NCBI GenBank assembly: GCA_945919795.1
Contig: CAMEJJ010000008.1
Span: 1-64,000 of the forward strand
DNA from: an uncultured Lachnospiraceae bacterium
Lineage (GTDB): Bacteria > Bacillota > Clostridia > Lachnospirales > Lachnospiraceae
DNA: 64,000 nt
Reading direction: 5' to 3'
Positions 18,676 to 28,369 of this stretch are shown here, piece after piece. The translations under genes and the position numbers were made by a program. The notes beneath the pieces were generated by a model. That model ran no database searches, was not told the DNA's origin, and saw nothing but the letters and a program-made list of their open reading frames with translations. Positions within the stretch are counted from its first letter, which is position 1. Each line of letters begins with the position of its first letter.

Positions 18676-18861
18676 TTTATTTGCTCCTTCATTTGGGCAT
18701 AGTAGCCCCATTAAAACCTAAAGCATATTGTAACAGATTTGAAAATACTATGCAATCAGATACCTGTTTCCATAATATTAACTTTTTATGAACGACCATA
18801 AAACTTTTTAAAATCTGTGAAGAAACGAAAGAAACTTTTTAAAATCTGTCAACAATCAAAA

Positions 18862-18890
18862 TTGCTTTTTATAATAAGTAGTGCTAAAAT
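18862..18890 (+). promoter_or_regulatory. Probable promoter of ptb-buk
   Basis: TTGCTT and TAAAAT are separated by 17 bp, about 60-90 bp upstream of the ptb start. The short leader contains a small hairpin, TGTGGG/CCCACA, near 18900-18917. Confidence 0.6.
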
Positions 18891-18951
18891 TTTAAATAGT
18901 GTGGGGTTGCCCACAAATTATGAATTCAATACAAGAAAGAGGTAAAAGCAA

Positions 18952-19872
18952 ATGACAAAAAGTTTTGATGAGTTAATTGCAAAATTAGACGGTTGTCCTT
19001 TGAAAAAGGTTTCTGTAGCCGTTGCTCAGGACGTTCATGTATTAGAGGCAGTAAAAGTTGCAAAAGAGCGTAATATCGCAGATGCCATCTTAGTTGGTGA
19101 TGCCGATCAGATTAAAGAAATTGCTGACAGCATCAATATGGATTTATCTTCTTATGAAGTCATTGACATCAAAGATATGACAGAAGCTGCAAGAAAAGCT
19201 GTTTCATTAGTATCTGACGGCACCGCAGATATGTACATGAAAGGTGTTATCGACACAAAAGGATTCTTAAAGAGCGTTTTAGATAAAGAAGTTGGTCTTC
19301 GCACCGGAAAACCTTTATCACATGTTTGTGTATTTGACGTAGAAGGCATTGATCATCTCTTATTCTTAACCGACGTTGCATTCATGCCTTACCCTACTTT
19401 GGAAGATAAAGTTTCTATTATTAACAACACCGTAGAAATCTGCCACGCAGTTGGTGTTCCCAATCCCAAGGTTGCTCCTTTGGCAGCAGTTGAAGTTGTT
19501 AACCCTAAAATGCCTGTTACGGTTGAAGCAGCAGAGTTAACAAAGATGAACGACGAAGGAAAGATTACCGGCTGTATCGTAGACGGTCCCCTTTCTTTAG
19601 ACCTTGCCATCTGTCCCGAAGCTGCTCAGCATAAAGCAGGTGCTTCTGACCGCAAGATTGTCGGTGACGCAGATGTATTATTATTCCCCGATATCCATGC
19701 AGGTAACCTTGTATACAAAGCAATGGTACATACTGCAAAAATGGTTAACGGCAACTTATTAACAGGAACCAAGGCTCCGGTTATCTTAACAAGCCGTTCC
19801 GACTCTGTGGAAGTAAAGGTCAACTCTTTAGCTCTCGGTGCTGTTGTTGCTGATTTTATGAAAAATAACTAA
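18952..19872 (+). CDS. ptb: Phosphate butyryltransferase
   Basis: Ptb exchanges the CoA of butyryl-CoA for phosphate to give butyryl phosphate, the substrate of the next gene's product. The 306-aa sequence is of the phosphate acetyl/butyryltransferase family, with DMYMKGVIDTKGFLKSV near residue 85, GPLSLDLA near 205 and LLFPDIHAGN near 240. AAAGAGG precedes the ATG. It is followed by buk after 125 bp, the standard order. It draws on the butyryl-CoA made by the 36.5-42.8 kb operon. The butyrate-specific rather than acetate role rests on its pairing with buk. Confidence 0.93.
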   Translation: MTKSFDELIAKLDGCPLKKVSVAVAQDVHVLEAVKVAKERNIADAILVGDADQIKEIADSINMDLSSYEVIDIKDMTEAARKAVSLVSDGTADMYMKGVIDTKGFLKSVLDKEVGLRTGKPLSHVCVFDVEGIDHLLFLTDVAFMPYPTLEDKVSIINNTVEICHAVGVPNPKVAPLAAVEVVNPKMPVTVEAAELTKMNDEGKITGCIVDGPLSLDLAICPEAAQHKAGASDRKIVGDADVLLFPDIHAGNLVYKAMVHTAKMVNGNLLTGTKAPVILTSRSDSVEVKVNSLALGAVVADFMKNN

Positions 19873-19997
19873 TTGGTTCTTTCTTGTTTCGGTCTGTTTC
19901 TGTATCAAGATCTCAAAAGACCGGATGCACAGAATGCAATTGATTTATATTTCTCGAAAATAATAAATAAATATAACAATTTAGAAGGAGAAAAAAC

Positions 19998-21065
19998 ATG
20001 TCAATCAAAAGTTTGATTATCAATCCCGGTTCCACATCCACAAAAATTGGTGTGTTCGAGGATGAAACATTATTATTTGAAGAAACTCTCAGACATTCTA
20101 CAGAAGAAATTGCACAGTATGCAACTATCGTAGATCAGAAAGATTTCCGTAAAGAGATTATCTTAAACTTACTTGCCTCTAAAGACTTTGACATCAAATC
20201 TTTAGATCTTGTTGTTGGTCGTGGCGGTATGTTAAAACCCATCCCCGGTGGTACTTATGCAGTTAGCGATGAATTACTGCATGACCTTGAAATCGGAAAA
20301 CAGGGTCAGCATGCTTCTAACTTAGGTGGTATTTTAGCAAGAGAAATCGGTGATTCCATTGGAAAACCTTCTTTCATCGTTGACCCTGTTGTTGTTGATG
20401 AGTTAGAGCCCACTTCCAGATATTCCGGTGTTCCGGAATTACCCCGTACCAGCGTTTTCCATGCTTTAAATCAGAAAGCAGTTGCAAAGCGTTATGCAAA
20501 AGAAGTCGGCAAATCTTATGATGAGTTAAATTTAATTGTCGTTCATATGGGCGGTGGCGTATCTGTCGGACCTCACAAACACGGTAAAGTAGTAGATATC
20601 TTTAATGCTCTCGACGGAGACGGTGCATTTTCACCCGAGCGTTCCGGTGCTGTTCCGGTTGGTCAGTTAGTAAAAATGTGCTTTTCCGGTCAGTACACCG
20701 AGAAAGAAGTTTACAAAAAACTGGTTGGAAACGGTGGTTTCAATGCATACCTTGGCACCAACGATATGCGTGATGTAGAAAAAATGGTAGATGAAGGCGA
20801 TGCCAAAGCAAAAGAAGTTCGCGATGCATTTATTCAGCAGATGTCAAAAAATATCGGTGCTATGGCAACCGTATTAAACGGCAAGGTTGATCAGATTATT
20901 GTAACCGGCGGTATTGCTTACGACAAAGCCGTTGTAGCAGGCTTAAAAGAAAGATGTGAATGGATTGCACCTTTTACTGTATATCCCGGCGAAGATGAAT
21001 TGTTAGCTTTGGCACAGGGCGGCTTAAGAGTTGTTACCGGTGCTGAAAAAGCTATGGAATATTAA
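19998..21065 (+). CDS. buk: Butyrate kinase
   Basis: Buk turns butyryl phosphate and ADP into butyrate and ATP. It is an acetokinase-family ASKHA enzyme: [13 protein letters not shown] at the N-terminus, [11 protein letters not shown] near residue 180 and VTGGIAYD near 300. 355 aa is normal. A strong site, AGAAGGAGA, precedes the ATG. A Rho-independent terminator closes the unit. Confidence 0.95.
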   Translation: MSIKSLIINPGSTSTKIGVFEDETLLFEETLRHSTEEIAQYATIVDQKDFRKEIILNLLASKDFDIKSLDLVVGRGGMLKPIPGGTYAVSDELLHDLEIGKQGQHASNLGGILAREIGDSIGKPSFIVDPVVVDELEPTSRYSGVPELPRTSVFHALNQKAVAKRYAKEVGKSYDELNLIVVHMGGGVSVGPHKHGKVVDIFNALDGDGAFSPERSGAVPVGQLVKMCFSGQYTEKEVYKKLVGNGGFNAYLGTNDMRDVEKMVDEGDAKAKEVRDAFIQQMSKNIGAMATVLNGKVDQIIVTGGIAYDKAVVAGLKERCEWIAPFTVYPGEDELLALAQGGLRVVTGAEKAMEY

Positions 21066-21098
21066 TTTCCATTTTTCTCAATTCCAAATATGTAAATC

Positions 21099-21135
21099 AA
21101 AGGACAAGCAGATGTATTTCTGTTTGTCCTTTTTT
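21099..21135 (+). terminator. Terminator after buk
   Basis: AAGGACAAGCAGA pairs with TCTGTTTGTCCTT around a short loop, followed by a run of T. It lies about 35 bp after the buk stop. Confidence 0.88.
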
Positions 21136-21176
21136 CATTGGACTCTGGGCGCTGTTCCGGACGCTTTTTCCCGGAC

Positions 21177-21382
21177 GCTGTGACAGATTGGTATTATTTT
21201 TCTTCTCAGTATGCTTCGCTTAGTGGGAGTAAATGTCGGCGCAAGTATTTTTCTTTTCATGTCACAAAAAATATAACGCACTCCGTTTGAACGGATATTT
21301 TTTGTGACAGGTATCGTAGCCGACATTAACTCCCACACAGCTTAGCATAAATCGAAGAAAAATAATACCAATCTGTCACAGC
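21177..21382. repeat. 206-bp imperfect palindrome after buk
   Basis: The outer arms, GCTGTGACAGATTGGTATTA and its complement at the other end, run about 60 bases each and pass through GTGGGAGT / ACTCCCAC and TGTCGGC / GCCGACA. A second, nested stem, TGTCACAAAAAATAT / ATATTTTTTGTGACA, occupies the centre. No protein is encoded. It lies in the 836-bp gene-free stretch between buk and the lipase gene. Confidence 0.82.
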
Positions 21383-21498
21383 TGATGATGGAAAAAGCAG
21401 GGGTAAAGAGATAAAGTGTTTTTTATGAAATTTATAATTAATAGAGATACCGATTAAATGGCTAAAGATAATATTATATGGTAAAGGGATGGTAAATC

Positions 21499-21549
21499 GT
21501 GGTAGAATATAAAAAATTAGGTAATGGAAATGTTCCTTTTTGCATCTGA
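21499..21549 (+). pseudogene. Possible N-terminal fossil of an aldo/keto reductase
   Basis: A GTG with AAAGGGA upstream opens 16 codons reading VEYKKLGNGNVPFCI and then a stop. The start of aldo/keto reductases is typically (M)EYRKLGNT..., so this may be the remaining start of a lost gene. The match is short and the call tentative. Confidence 0.3.
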
Positions 21550-21589
21550 GTTTACATAAATCAAAATATGTAAGTCCAATATTTGAAAT

Positions 21590-21801
21590 GTTGTTGTTTT
21601 GGCATGACTAGTTGCACGATGTAGTAGGTCCATTCCTTGAAACGATGTCGCTTTGGCATGACTAGTTGCATGATGTAGTAGGCCCATTTCTTGAAACGAT
21701 GTTGCTTTGGCATGACTAGTTGCATGATGTGGTAGGTCCATATCTTGAAACGATGTTGCCCTGGCATGACTAGTTGCATGATGTGGTAGGTCCATATCAT
21801 G
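21590..21801. repeat. 54-bp tandem repeat, about 3.8 copies
   Basis: The block GGCATGACTAGTTGCATGAT recurs at 21601, 21655, 21709 and 21763, an exact period of 54 bp. Because 54 is a multiple of three, two minus-strand frames stay open and appear as ORFs with an 18-aa repeat. Neither has a ribosome binding site, so I read it as a non-coding minisatellite. Units differ by a few substitutions. Confidence 0.88.
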
Positions 21802-21901
21802 ATTTAAAATAAATTTGGGTTGACAGATAGCAAGAATATATAGAATTAATGCAGGATATGATATGAGTTAGCAATTTTTCACATCTAAGGGAGATATTAA
21901 A

Positions 21902-23407
21902 ATGTTTTTATATAATTTACTTTCTTTATTCATGATATTTATTTGCATATTGGATATTTGTAAGGTCATAGATTTATCAAAGAAATGGTGCTTTATTACA
22001 TATCTGTTTTTTATGCCACATTTACCGCTTCTCTGGTTTCACTTTTGGATTAATGAGGTTACGGGAAACAGCGGTGCAACAACCTATCTGACTGTAACCA
22101 TATTTGCCATTGCAACGGTGATATTCCAGCTTTATACAACGCTTCGTCTCCACTTCCAGTCTGTTCGGAAGAATAAGACTGATAATCCACGTATCAACAT
22201 CATTTATTCCGGAAGGAATCTGATTCAGTGCGGTCTCTGGGGACTATATTTATTGGTTGTCTGGTATCTCATATGCTATTTTGTTTTGCCAACAAATCCC
22301 TATCAGGAACTAATCGGACATACATTTTCTTTTCTTCCGTCTGTTCATAATACAGCCAAAACCGTCGCCGCCTTGTCATTCGAGGTAATTTATGCAGTAA
22401 TTTTTATCTGGCTATTTTTAATAAACGGTTGCCTACGCATCTTTTTTGGTTCACGGAATTTGGTCATTGGAAAACGTGTTTTTATCCTATTGTTTATGTG
22501 GGTTCCGATTGTACAGCTATACTTAGCCCATATCATGTGTCGTGCGGCAAAGGACGAGTACCTGGTGACAGTAAGCCGTAGCAAACAGGAAGCCTTTACC
22601 AAAACAGATGAATTGTGTCAGACACAATATCCCATTGTCATGGTCCACGGCATTGGTTTTCGTGATTTGCAATACTTTAATTACTGGGGACGAATCCCAC
22701 AAATCTTGCAGCAACACGGAGCAAAGATATATTACGGTCACCAGAATGCCTGGGGAACCATTGAAGACAATGCGGCTGCCATCGCAAAGGTAATCGATAC
22801 AGCGCTGTCTGAAAATAACTGTGAAAAAGTGAATATCATTGCACACTCCAAAGGCGGTCTGGACTGTCGTTACTTAATCACATCCATGGGATATGCGAAT
22901 AAGGTTGCCAGTCTCACAACCATCAACACACCGCATCGCGGATCCGAACTGATTACGTTACTCAACAAGTTACCGGACTATGTCTATCAATACATTGCCA
23001 AGCAATTAAATAAGCCCTTCTTATTGGCGGGTGATACCAAGCCCGACTGCTATGCGGCAAGCAAACAATTAGATCCGGTTTTTTGTGCGGAATTTAATCA
23101 AAAAAATCCCGATGCAGATGGTGTCTATTATCAGAGCTATACTTCTATTATGAAGAATCTCTTCAGCGATTCTTTGTTGTGGCTTCCGTACCTATTGATG
23201 TGCACACAAAAAGGCCGCCAGAATGACGGCCTGGTAGATGCTTCCAGTGCTATATGGGGAGACTTTAAAGGTATTTTCAAAAGCACAAACAATCGCGGTA
23301 TCTCCCATGGTGATATGATTGACTTAAAGCGTGAAGATATCAAAGGTTTTGATGTCTTAAAGAAATTTTATGATATCGTATGTGAATTGAAAAATATGGG
23401 ATATTAA
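21902..23407 (+). CDS. Membrane-anchored alpha/beta-hydrolase (lipase/esterase)
   Basis: 501 aa: about five transmembrane segments in residues 1-220, then an alpha/beta-hydrolase domain. The oxyanion strand is IVMVHGIGF, the nucleophile elbow IAHSKGG, the probable acid the Asp in NDGLVDAS, and the base the His in GISHGDM. This is the pattern of triacylglycerol lipase-like enzymes, here with the catalytic domain tethered to the membrane. AAGGGAG precedes the ATG. It converges with the SGNH gene, their stop codons three bases apart, with no obvious terminator between. Confidence 0.82.
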   Translation: MFLYNLLSLFMIFICILDICKVIDLSKKWCFITYLFFMPHLPLLWFHFWINEVTGNSGATTYLTVTIFAIATVIFQLYTTLRLHFQSVRKNKTDNPRINIIYSGRNLIQCGLWGLYLLVVWYLICYFVLPTNPYQELIGHTFSFLPSVHNTAKTVAALSFEVIYAVIFIWLFLINGCLRIFFGSRNLVIGKRVFILLFMWVPIVQLYLAHIMCRAAKDEYLVTVSRSKQEAFTKTDELCQTQYPIVMVHGIGFRDLQYFNYWGRIPQILQQHGAKIYYGHQNAWGTIEDNAAAIAKVIDTALSENNCEKVNIIAHSKGGLDCRYLITSMGYANKVASLTTINTPHRGSELITLLNKLPDYVYQYIAKQLNKPFLLAGDTKPDCYAASKQLDPVFCAEFNQKNPDADGVYYQSYTSIMKNLFSDSLLWLPYLLMCTQKGRQNDGLVDASSAIWGDFKGIFKSTNNRGISHGDMIDLKREDIKGFDVLKKFYDIVCELKNMGY

Positions 23408-23410
23408 GCT

Positions 23411-24388
23411 CTATTTCACAATAGCATGTGTTTTCAAATAATCTGTCCAAAGTGGAACATACTGCGCATAAAGATGCACGCCGTCAAAGGTGTATTCTGC
23501 ATTTAAACATCCGTTATCATCACATACCACACTATTTATGTCCAAATAGAACGTATCCCTGCCGTTGTCTAACTCTTTTAGACGCTCATTCCGAACCCGA
23601 ATTGCTTCGTTGTTGATATAATCTCCCTGCGCATCTCTCTCGGCACTGACATTCATAATGCTCATGATATATATGATTGCATCCGGCTGCCATTCATGGA
23701 TTTGATACACCATATCAGAATAATGATTCATGAAATAATCCAGATCGCCTACACCCATATCATTAATTCCAAGCATGATATAAACTTTTTTATATTGTTC
23801 CTGCTGCAGTGCATCCGCAATATTTACCTTCCAGTTACCATCCTTCCATCTGCCTGTGGGATCTTTAAATACTCCGCCAAGTGTCATACCGGATGAACAA
23901 TAATAAGTCGCCTCTTTCCAGTCAGAATACTCATAAAGACTGACAACTCTGGAATCGCCAATAAAGACTGCATCATCAAAATAGTCATCTGAAACTTCAC
24001 AAAAACTCAAAGGGACCTCTGGTTCTTCATTTTCCAAATCATCTGAAGCATTTGTGTGGTTCATGACATTATCCGTATTGTTCTCCATATTGTTGCCAGC
24101 GATATTGTTTTCCGGGTTATCGTCCATGTTACCAGCCGCGTTGTTTTTCAGGTTATCATCCATGCTATTATCACTGCCGCCAGCAATCGAAGCACTTTCA
24201 CCATTCGAATGTAGCTTTCCATCTTCATCTACAGAATTTGCCGACATCGAAATGGTTTCCACAACTTCACTCTCATCCTGACCATGGTCTTTTTTGATTA
24301 GTTCAAGCGGAAAGCCGGTCAGAAGTGAACAAATCAATCCGCCCACAAGTAGCAAAAAAAGATATCTGTAATTCTTCCATTTATTCAT
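23411..24388 (-). CDS. SGNH/GDSL-family hydrolase, membrane-anchored
   Basis: 325 aa. One N-terminal transmembrane segment (10-27) is followed by an Asn/Asp/Met-rich low-complexity stretch (about 60-115) and a SGNH domain. The catalytic Ser is in FIGDSRVV, further blocks are LGINDMG, and the Asp-His pair is in DGVHL. It lies 14 bp downstream of an MBOAT acyltransferase. MBOAT plus extracytoplasmic SGNH protein is the usual pair for O-acetylating a surface polysaccharide, so that role is inferred. Confidence 0.85.
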   Translation of the reverse strand: MNKWKNYRYLFLLLVGGLICSLLTGFPLELIKKDHGQDESEVVETISMSANSVDEDGKLHSNGESASIAGGSDNSMDDNLKNNAAGNMDDNPENNIAGNNMENNTDNVMNHTNASDDLENEEPEVPLSFCEVSDDYFDDAVFIGDSRVVSLYEYSDWKEATYYCSSGMTLGGVFKDPTGRWKDGNWKVNIADALQQEQYKKVYIMLGINDMGVGDLDYFMNHYSDMVYQIHEWQPDAIIYIMSIMNVSAERDAQGDYINNEAIRVRNERLKELDNGRDTFYLDINSVVCDDNGCLNAEYTFDGVHLYAQYVPLWTDYLKTHAIVK

Positions 24389-24402
24389 CTGAAAGTTCCT
24401 CC

Positions 24403-25923
24403 CTAAAATCTAAAATAAAGGAAAGGATTGTTTCCCATGATATGTATGTACCAAACAGCCAGCCAGAATAAAATTACAAGCGCTATCATTCCAATCCTGC
24501 TGTTTTTCAGCTTCCGGTAACATCTGTGCGCCGTCTTTGTACAAAGGAATAGTGCAATCAAAATCGTCACACCATATTTTTGCAACATGGTAATACATAC
24601 GTTGTCATTGACACGAATCCCTTCAAGCAAGCCAAACATTCTGCCAAGATACACGGATAAATCCTGTAAATCTGTGATAGCAAAGCATGTCCAGGATAAT
24701 ACAATGATGAATAACACATAGAAATGTTGCATGGTTGATTTCAAAGTTAATTTTAAATTTAACTTTTTAACTTCTATATATTTATCCTCATTTCTCTCAC
24801 CAAGTTCATCTAAAGTTTTTTCTTCATTTGCCTTTCTGGATACATCTTCTACGGAAATATTCTCTCGATTTTTATGACATGCATATACAATCACTTTTTC
24901 AACCATAATAACAAAACATAACAACATGCCCCATAACACAAAGTTGACACTAATGCCATGCCACAATGCCGTCAAAACCCATACCACAAATAAATTTCGC
25001 AATGTCTTTTTCATTCCGTTTCGGCTTCCTCCGAGCGGAATATAGACATATTTTGCAAACCATCTTCCCAATGTCATATGCCATCTGCGATAAAAATCCC
25101 GGACACTGGTCGCTGTGTATGGAAGATCAAAATTTTTCGGCAGACGGAAGCCAAGCATTTTTCCAAGCCCGATTGCCATCAAGGAATATCCGAAGAAATC
25201 AAAATAAATCTGAAGGGAATAGGAAACAGAACCCATCCACAACAAAAAGGAAGGTGCACTGATATAACCGATTTTGGCAATTTCATTCCAAAGCAGAGAC
25301 AAGCGATCCGCCATCAAAACTTTTAAAATCAATCCAACAGAAAAATCTTTTAATCCGTCATCAAAATCAGTTGAAGAAACAACCGGCCGGTTTAACGTTG
25401 CTGTCACCTCGCGATATGCTACAATCGGACCGGCAACTAACTGCGGAAACATACAAATATAGGTTCCGAGTTTTATAAAAGACGTTTCTGCCGCAATTTC
25501 TCCTCGATAGACATCAATCAAATAAGATATGCTCTGAAACGTAAAGAAGCTAATTCCCAATGGAAGTCCGATTTTTCCCGGCGCAATCTTAAAAATAAGA
25601 AGAAGTGCCAGATTTAGAATAAGCGCAATTAAAAAACACAGTTTATTTAAAAAGCTTCGGGAGATGGATAGATCAGCATTTTTTTCATCAGGCAATTCAA
25701 CTGCAACACTCCTGGAATTTTGAAATACAATGCCTCGCGCCAGAAAATAATTCACAAACATGGATGCAATTAATAAAAATACAAATTTAGGTTCTCCATA
25801 AGCATAAAAAACAAGGCTTCCAAACAGTAATATAACATTACGATAAGAAACTGGTGTTATGTAATATGCAATTAAAAACACAGGTAAAAAAATAAGTATA
25901 AATTCTACAGAAGAAAAAACCAA
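24403..25923 (-). CDS. MBOAT-family O-acyltransferase
   Basis: 506 aa with about ten membrane segments. The family histidine is in TALWHGIS near residue 320, and upstream is DFYRRWHMTLGRW, both diagnostic of AlgI/DltB-like acyltransferases that bring acyl groups across the membrane. The start is TTG (MVFSSVEF), typical of the family's N-terminus, with only a weak GAGAG site. It lies 13 bp after the deacylase gene and is followed by its SGNH partner. Confidence 0.9.
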   Translation of the reverse strand: MVFSSVEFILIFLPVFLIAYYITPVSYRNVILLFGSLVFYAYGEPKFVFLLIASMFVNYFLARGIVFQNSRSVAVELPDEKNADLSISRSFLNKLCFLIALILNLALLLIFKIAPGKIGLPLGISFFTFQSISYLIDVYRGEIAAETSFIKLGTYICMFPQLVAGPIVAYREVTATLNRPVVSSTDFDDGLKDFSVGLILKVLMADRLSLLWNEIAKIGYISAPSFLLWMGSVSYSLQIYFDFFGYSLMAIGLGKMLGFRLPKNFDLPYTATSVRDFYRRWHMTLGRWFAKYVYIPLGGSRNGMKKTLRNLFVVWVLTALWHGISVNFVLWGMLLCFVIMVEKVIVYACHKNRENISVEDVSRKANEEKTLDELGERNEDKYIEVKKLNLKLTLKSTMQHFYVLFIIVLSWTCFAITDLQDLSVYLGRMFGLLEGIRVNDNVCITMLQKYGVTILIALFLCTKTAHRCYRKLKNSRIGMIALVILFWLAVWYIHIMGNNPFLYFRF

Positions 25924-25936
25924 AATAAATCAACTC

Positions 25937-26422
25937 TCAATCTACAATAATATCACCATATGTGCCGCCACAGGCTTTGCACAAATCATCCGGAGCCAGC
26001 ATAATCTGACATCCGATTTTGCCTCCACTCACATACATATGTTGTAGATTTTTTGCAGTCTGACTAATCACGGTTTTATACTGCTTTTTCATACCGATGG
26101 CCGTACATCCTCCGCGGACATATCCGGTTACTGCAGTAATATCCTTGACATGAATCATGGAAACGGATTTTTCACCAACGGCTCTGGCAGCTTTTTTCAT
26201 ATCCAGTTCCGCTTCTATGGGCAACACAAAGACAAAGTATTGATTACTGCTCCCCACCGTTACCAACGTTTTATAGACCTGTTCATGCGAAAGTCCGAGA
26301 TGGTCTGCCGTCTGGATACCATCAACAAACTCATCACATTCATAGGATTGATGTGTATATTCTATTTTCATGCGGTCTAAAATCCGCATTGCATTCGTTT
26401 TAACTTCTTTTTGTTTCGCCAT
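25937..26422 (-). CDS. ybaK: YbaK-like Cys-tRNA(Pro)/Cys-tRNA(Cys) deacylase
   Basis: A YbaK/ProX-type editing domain that hydrolyses mischarged Cys-tRNA(Pro). Recognisable blocks are YKTLV, a VLPIEAELDMKKAA region, GYVRGGCTAIGMKK and VSGGKIG. I prefer the ATG giving MAKQKEVKTNA, which follows GAAGGTGAT, over the ORF-track start ten codons upstream, leaving about 161 aa. Its position before the MBOAT gene suggests co-transcription but no functional link. Confidence 0.9.
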   Translation of the reverse strand: MAKQKEVKTNAMRILDRMKIEYTHQSYECDEFVDGIQTADHLGLSHEQVYKTLVTVGSSNQYFVFVLPIEAELDMKKAARAVGEKSVSMIHVKDITAVTGYVRGGCTAIGMKKQYKTVISQTAKNLQHMYVSGGKIGCQIMLAPDDLCKACGGTYGDIIVD

Positions 26423-26502
26423 AAAATCACCTTCTCTTATGTAATTCGTCACCTAAGAAACAAATCTGACAATCCACAAAGAAAAAGTGAATTTTTTGTT
26501 TC

Positions 26503-27069
26503 TTAACAGTCTTTAAACATCGTCAGTCCAAATACTCCACCGCATATACCACCGACAATATGCGTAAGCTGTGAAATATTATCTCTTACAAACAATCCGT
26601 CTGCAATCTGTCCGCCCAAATACAAAATAACAACAACAATTAATGTCAGCGGAATTTTATCTTCTTTGACGCTGGTTACGGAAGATAAAATAATCATCAT
26701 AAAGACAATACCACTTGCCCCAAGTAAGCCCGTTGAAAAAAAGAGTGTATTGATGATACCGGTCACAAAAGCCGTAATCGTCATCATTATGAGCAGGTTT
26801 TTGGAACCGTATTTTTCTTCCAGCATTGGCCCAACCAAAAGCATCATCATCATGTTATTGACATAGTGTTCTAAATTGGCATGCCCGAGGACATGTAAAA
26901 ACAATCTGGGATACATAAAAAGATCCGTAAATGAGGAACGATATACACAAAACAGAAGATTTGTGGAAAGCCCTCCGGTCAGATATCCCAAAATCAGTAC
27001 AGCAAATGAAATAAAAGCAAAGCTTAACACCACCGGCGCATTATAATCGATTTTCTTTAGTAATTTCAT
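26503..27069 (-). CDS. Rhomboid-family intramembrane serine protease
   Basis: About 188 aa with six transmembrane segments. The catalytic serine lies in GASGIVFM and the histidine in LTHIVGG, with HANLEHYVNN in the second helix region, as in rhomboids. I use the ATG giving MKLLKKIDY, preceded by GGGGGAT, instead of the ORF-track start 14 codons upstream. The substrate is unknown. Confidence 0.88.
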   Translation of the reverse strand: MKLLKKIDYNAPVVLSFAFISFAVLILGYLTGGLSTNLLFCVYRSSFTDLFMYPRLFLHVLGHANLEHYVNNMMMMLLVGPMLEEKYGSKNLLIMMTITAFVTGIINTLFFSTGLLGASGIVFMMIILSSVTSVKEDKIPLTLIVVVILYLGGQIADGLFVRDNISQLTHIVGGICGGVFGLTMFKDC

Positions 27070-27159
27070 TGTTTTATCCCCCGTCTTATTTAACAATAGA
27101 TAGTATAGCACAATTTATTCTTTTAAACAGTACTCCGGTGAAAATATTTTATCCATGAC

Positions 27160-27930
27160 CTATCCAAATATTTCCAGCTTAATAATTGCAAAAAATTCCC
27201 TCACCGTATAGTGAATCCCAACCGGCAATAACGTGCGGGAAGGAATTCCACACACATTGTCGTGTCCCTGCTTTTGGGCAATCCTGGTAGCACGATAGAT
27301 ATGGAAGCCATTTGATAAAATTCCGACTTTTTCCGTATCTTCCGGTATCATGGTAAAACTGTTTCTGATATTTTCCTCTGTGCTTTTAGACTGATCTTCC
27401 AGTAAAATCCGATCCGGATCAACACCTTTTTCCACCAGATACTCATAGATACACTGTGCTTCGCTCAAATCTTCATTCGGTCCCTGTCCGCCGGATGCTA
27501 TGACGATGGTTTCCGGATTATCTTCCAGATATTCTGCCGCGGCCTGCATCCGCAAAAGTAAGGGCCTGGTCGGCGCACTCCCCCGAATACCGGCTCCAAG
27601 CACAATCATATATGGCAGATCTTGCTCCGGTACGGTATTCATTCCGCCAATCACAAGACTTTCAACATAAACAAAAATAACCAATCCCGTCACAAAACAC
27701 ACTCTGTATAAGATTCGGAATAAAAGCGGAATTTTGATGCGTGCTTTCCCTTTTATCTGCCTTGATAGCATCCAAAACCTAACAAAACAGAAAGCAGCAA
27801 AAAGCGGCCATATCCAGATCCAGGATAGCACCAGACCTGCATATAAAACGCACACCAAAAAGTATCCGATACACAATACGGATAGCAACAAGTACAATAT
27901 GGATTTCACTTTTTTCCAGGTTTTAAACAT
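27160..27930 (-). CDS. YdcF/SanA-like DUF218 membrane protein
   Basis: About 256 aa: three transmembrane segments in the first 95 residues, then a DUF218 domain with the strand-loop VLGAGIRG, the block IVIASGGQGPNE and STEENIRNS followed by SNGFHIYRA. Members act at the cell envelope in polysaccharide or antibiotic-barrier functions. The ATG for MFKTWKK, behind AAAGG, is preferred. It is the last core gene before the accessory island. Confidence 0.88.
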   Translation of the reverse strand: MFKTWKKVKSILYLLLSVLCIGYFLVCVLYAGLVLSWIWIWPLFAAFCFVRFWMLSRQIKGKARIKIPLLFRILYRVCFVTGLVIFVYVESLVIGGMNTVPEQDLPYMIVLGAGIRGSAPTRPLLLRMQAAAEYLEDNPETIVIASGGQGPNEDLSEAQCIYEYLVEKGVDPDRILLEDQSKSTEENIRNSFTMIPEDTEKVGILSNGFHIYRATRIAQKQGHDNVCGIPSRTLLPVGIHYTVREFFAIIKLEIFG

Positions 27931-28037
27931 ACAATCTGTATTCCTTTCTATCATATCTCTAGTATACATCCTGAAATCTTACTACTCAATGATTTATTGA
28001 AGGGATTTAAGTCACCAGTTTTATATAACGATAATAA

Positions 28038-28261
28038 GGTGCAAGTAAATGTTATCGTCAGTTGCAGAGTTCAAAAAGGTTATCTTCTAACTGAATACGG
28101 GAAAGAGATTGAAGTTGATTCGGGTCGTCGTCAAATCGACATCCATGTCGAATGACGACTAAAATTGCCATCCGGGCAATTTCCCCCTTGGTTATTGAGT
28201 ATTCAGTAAGAAGATAAGACCTTTTTATACAATGCAACTGAAGACAACATTTACTTGCACC
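28038..28261. repeat. Structured palindromic element, copy A
   Basis: The ends are GGTGCAAGTAAATGT and ACATTTACTTGCACC. Arms of about 60 bases enclose two further hairpins, built on CGACAT/ATGTCG and AATTGCC/GGCAATT. The reverse complement is roughly 90% identical by eye to copy B at 36047-36265. No protein is encoded. Together the copies bracket the accessory island. Confidence 0.88.
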
Positions 28262-28283
28262 AGCCCATCACCATAGCAGAAAT

Positions 28284-28320
28284 CAAAAAAAGCCCAAAAC
28301 CAGCATTCGGACTTCTTTTG
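28284..28320 (-). terminator. Terminator after the Rpn-like gene
   Basis: On the minus strand AAGTCCGAA and TTTTGGGCTT enclose a short loop, followed by seven T. The sequence is similar to the terminator-like hairpin beside copy B (36289-36327), including ACCAGC in the loop. Confidence 0.7.
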
Positions 28321-28369
28321 ATACGAAACTTTTATGTGATAACAATGTTTTCTCTATATTATCTTACTT

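Noticed and set aside
21517-21800. Two minus-strand ORFs with an 18-aa repeat
   Set aside because: They arise because the 54-bp tandem repeat keeps frames open; no ribosome binding site and no non-repeat domain.
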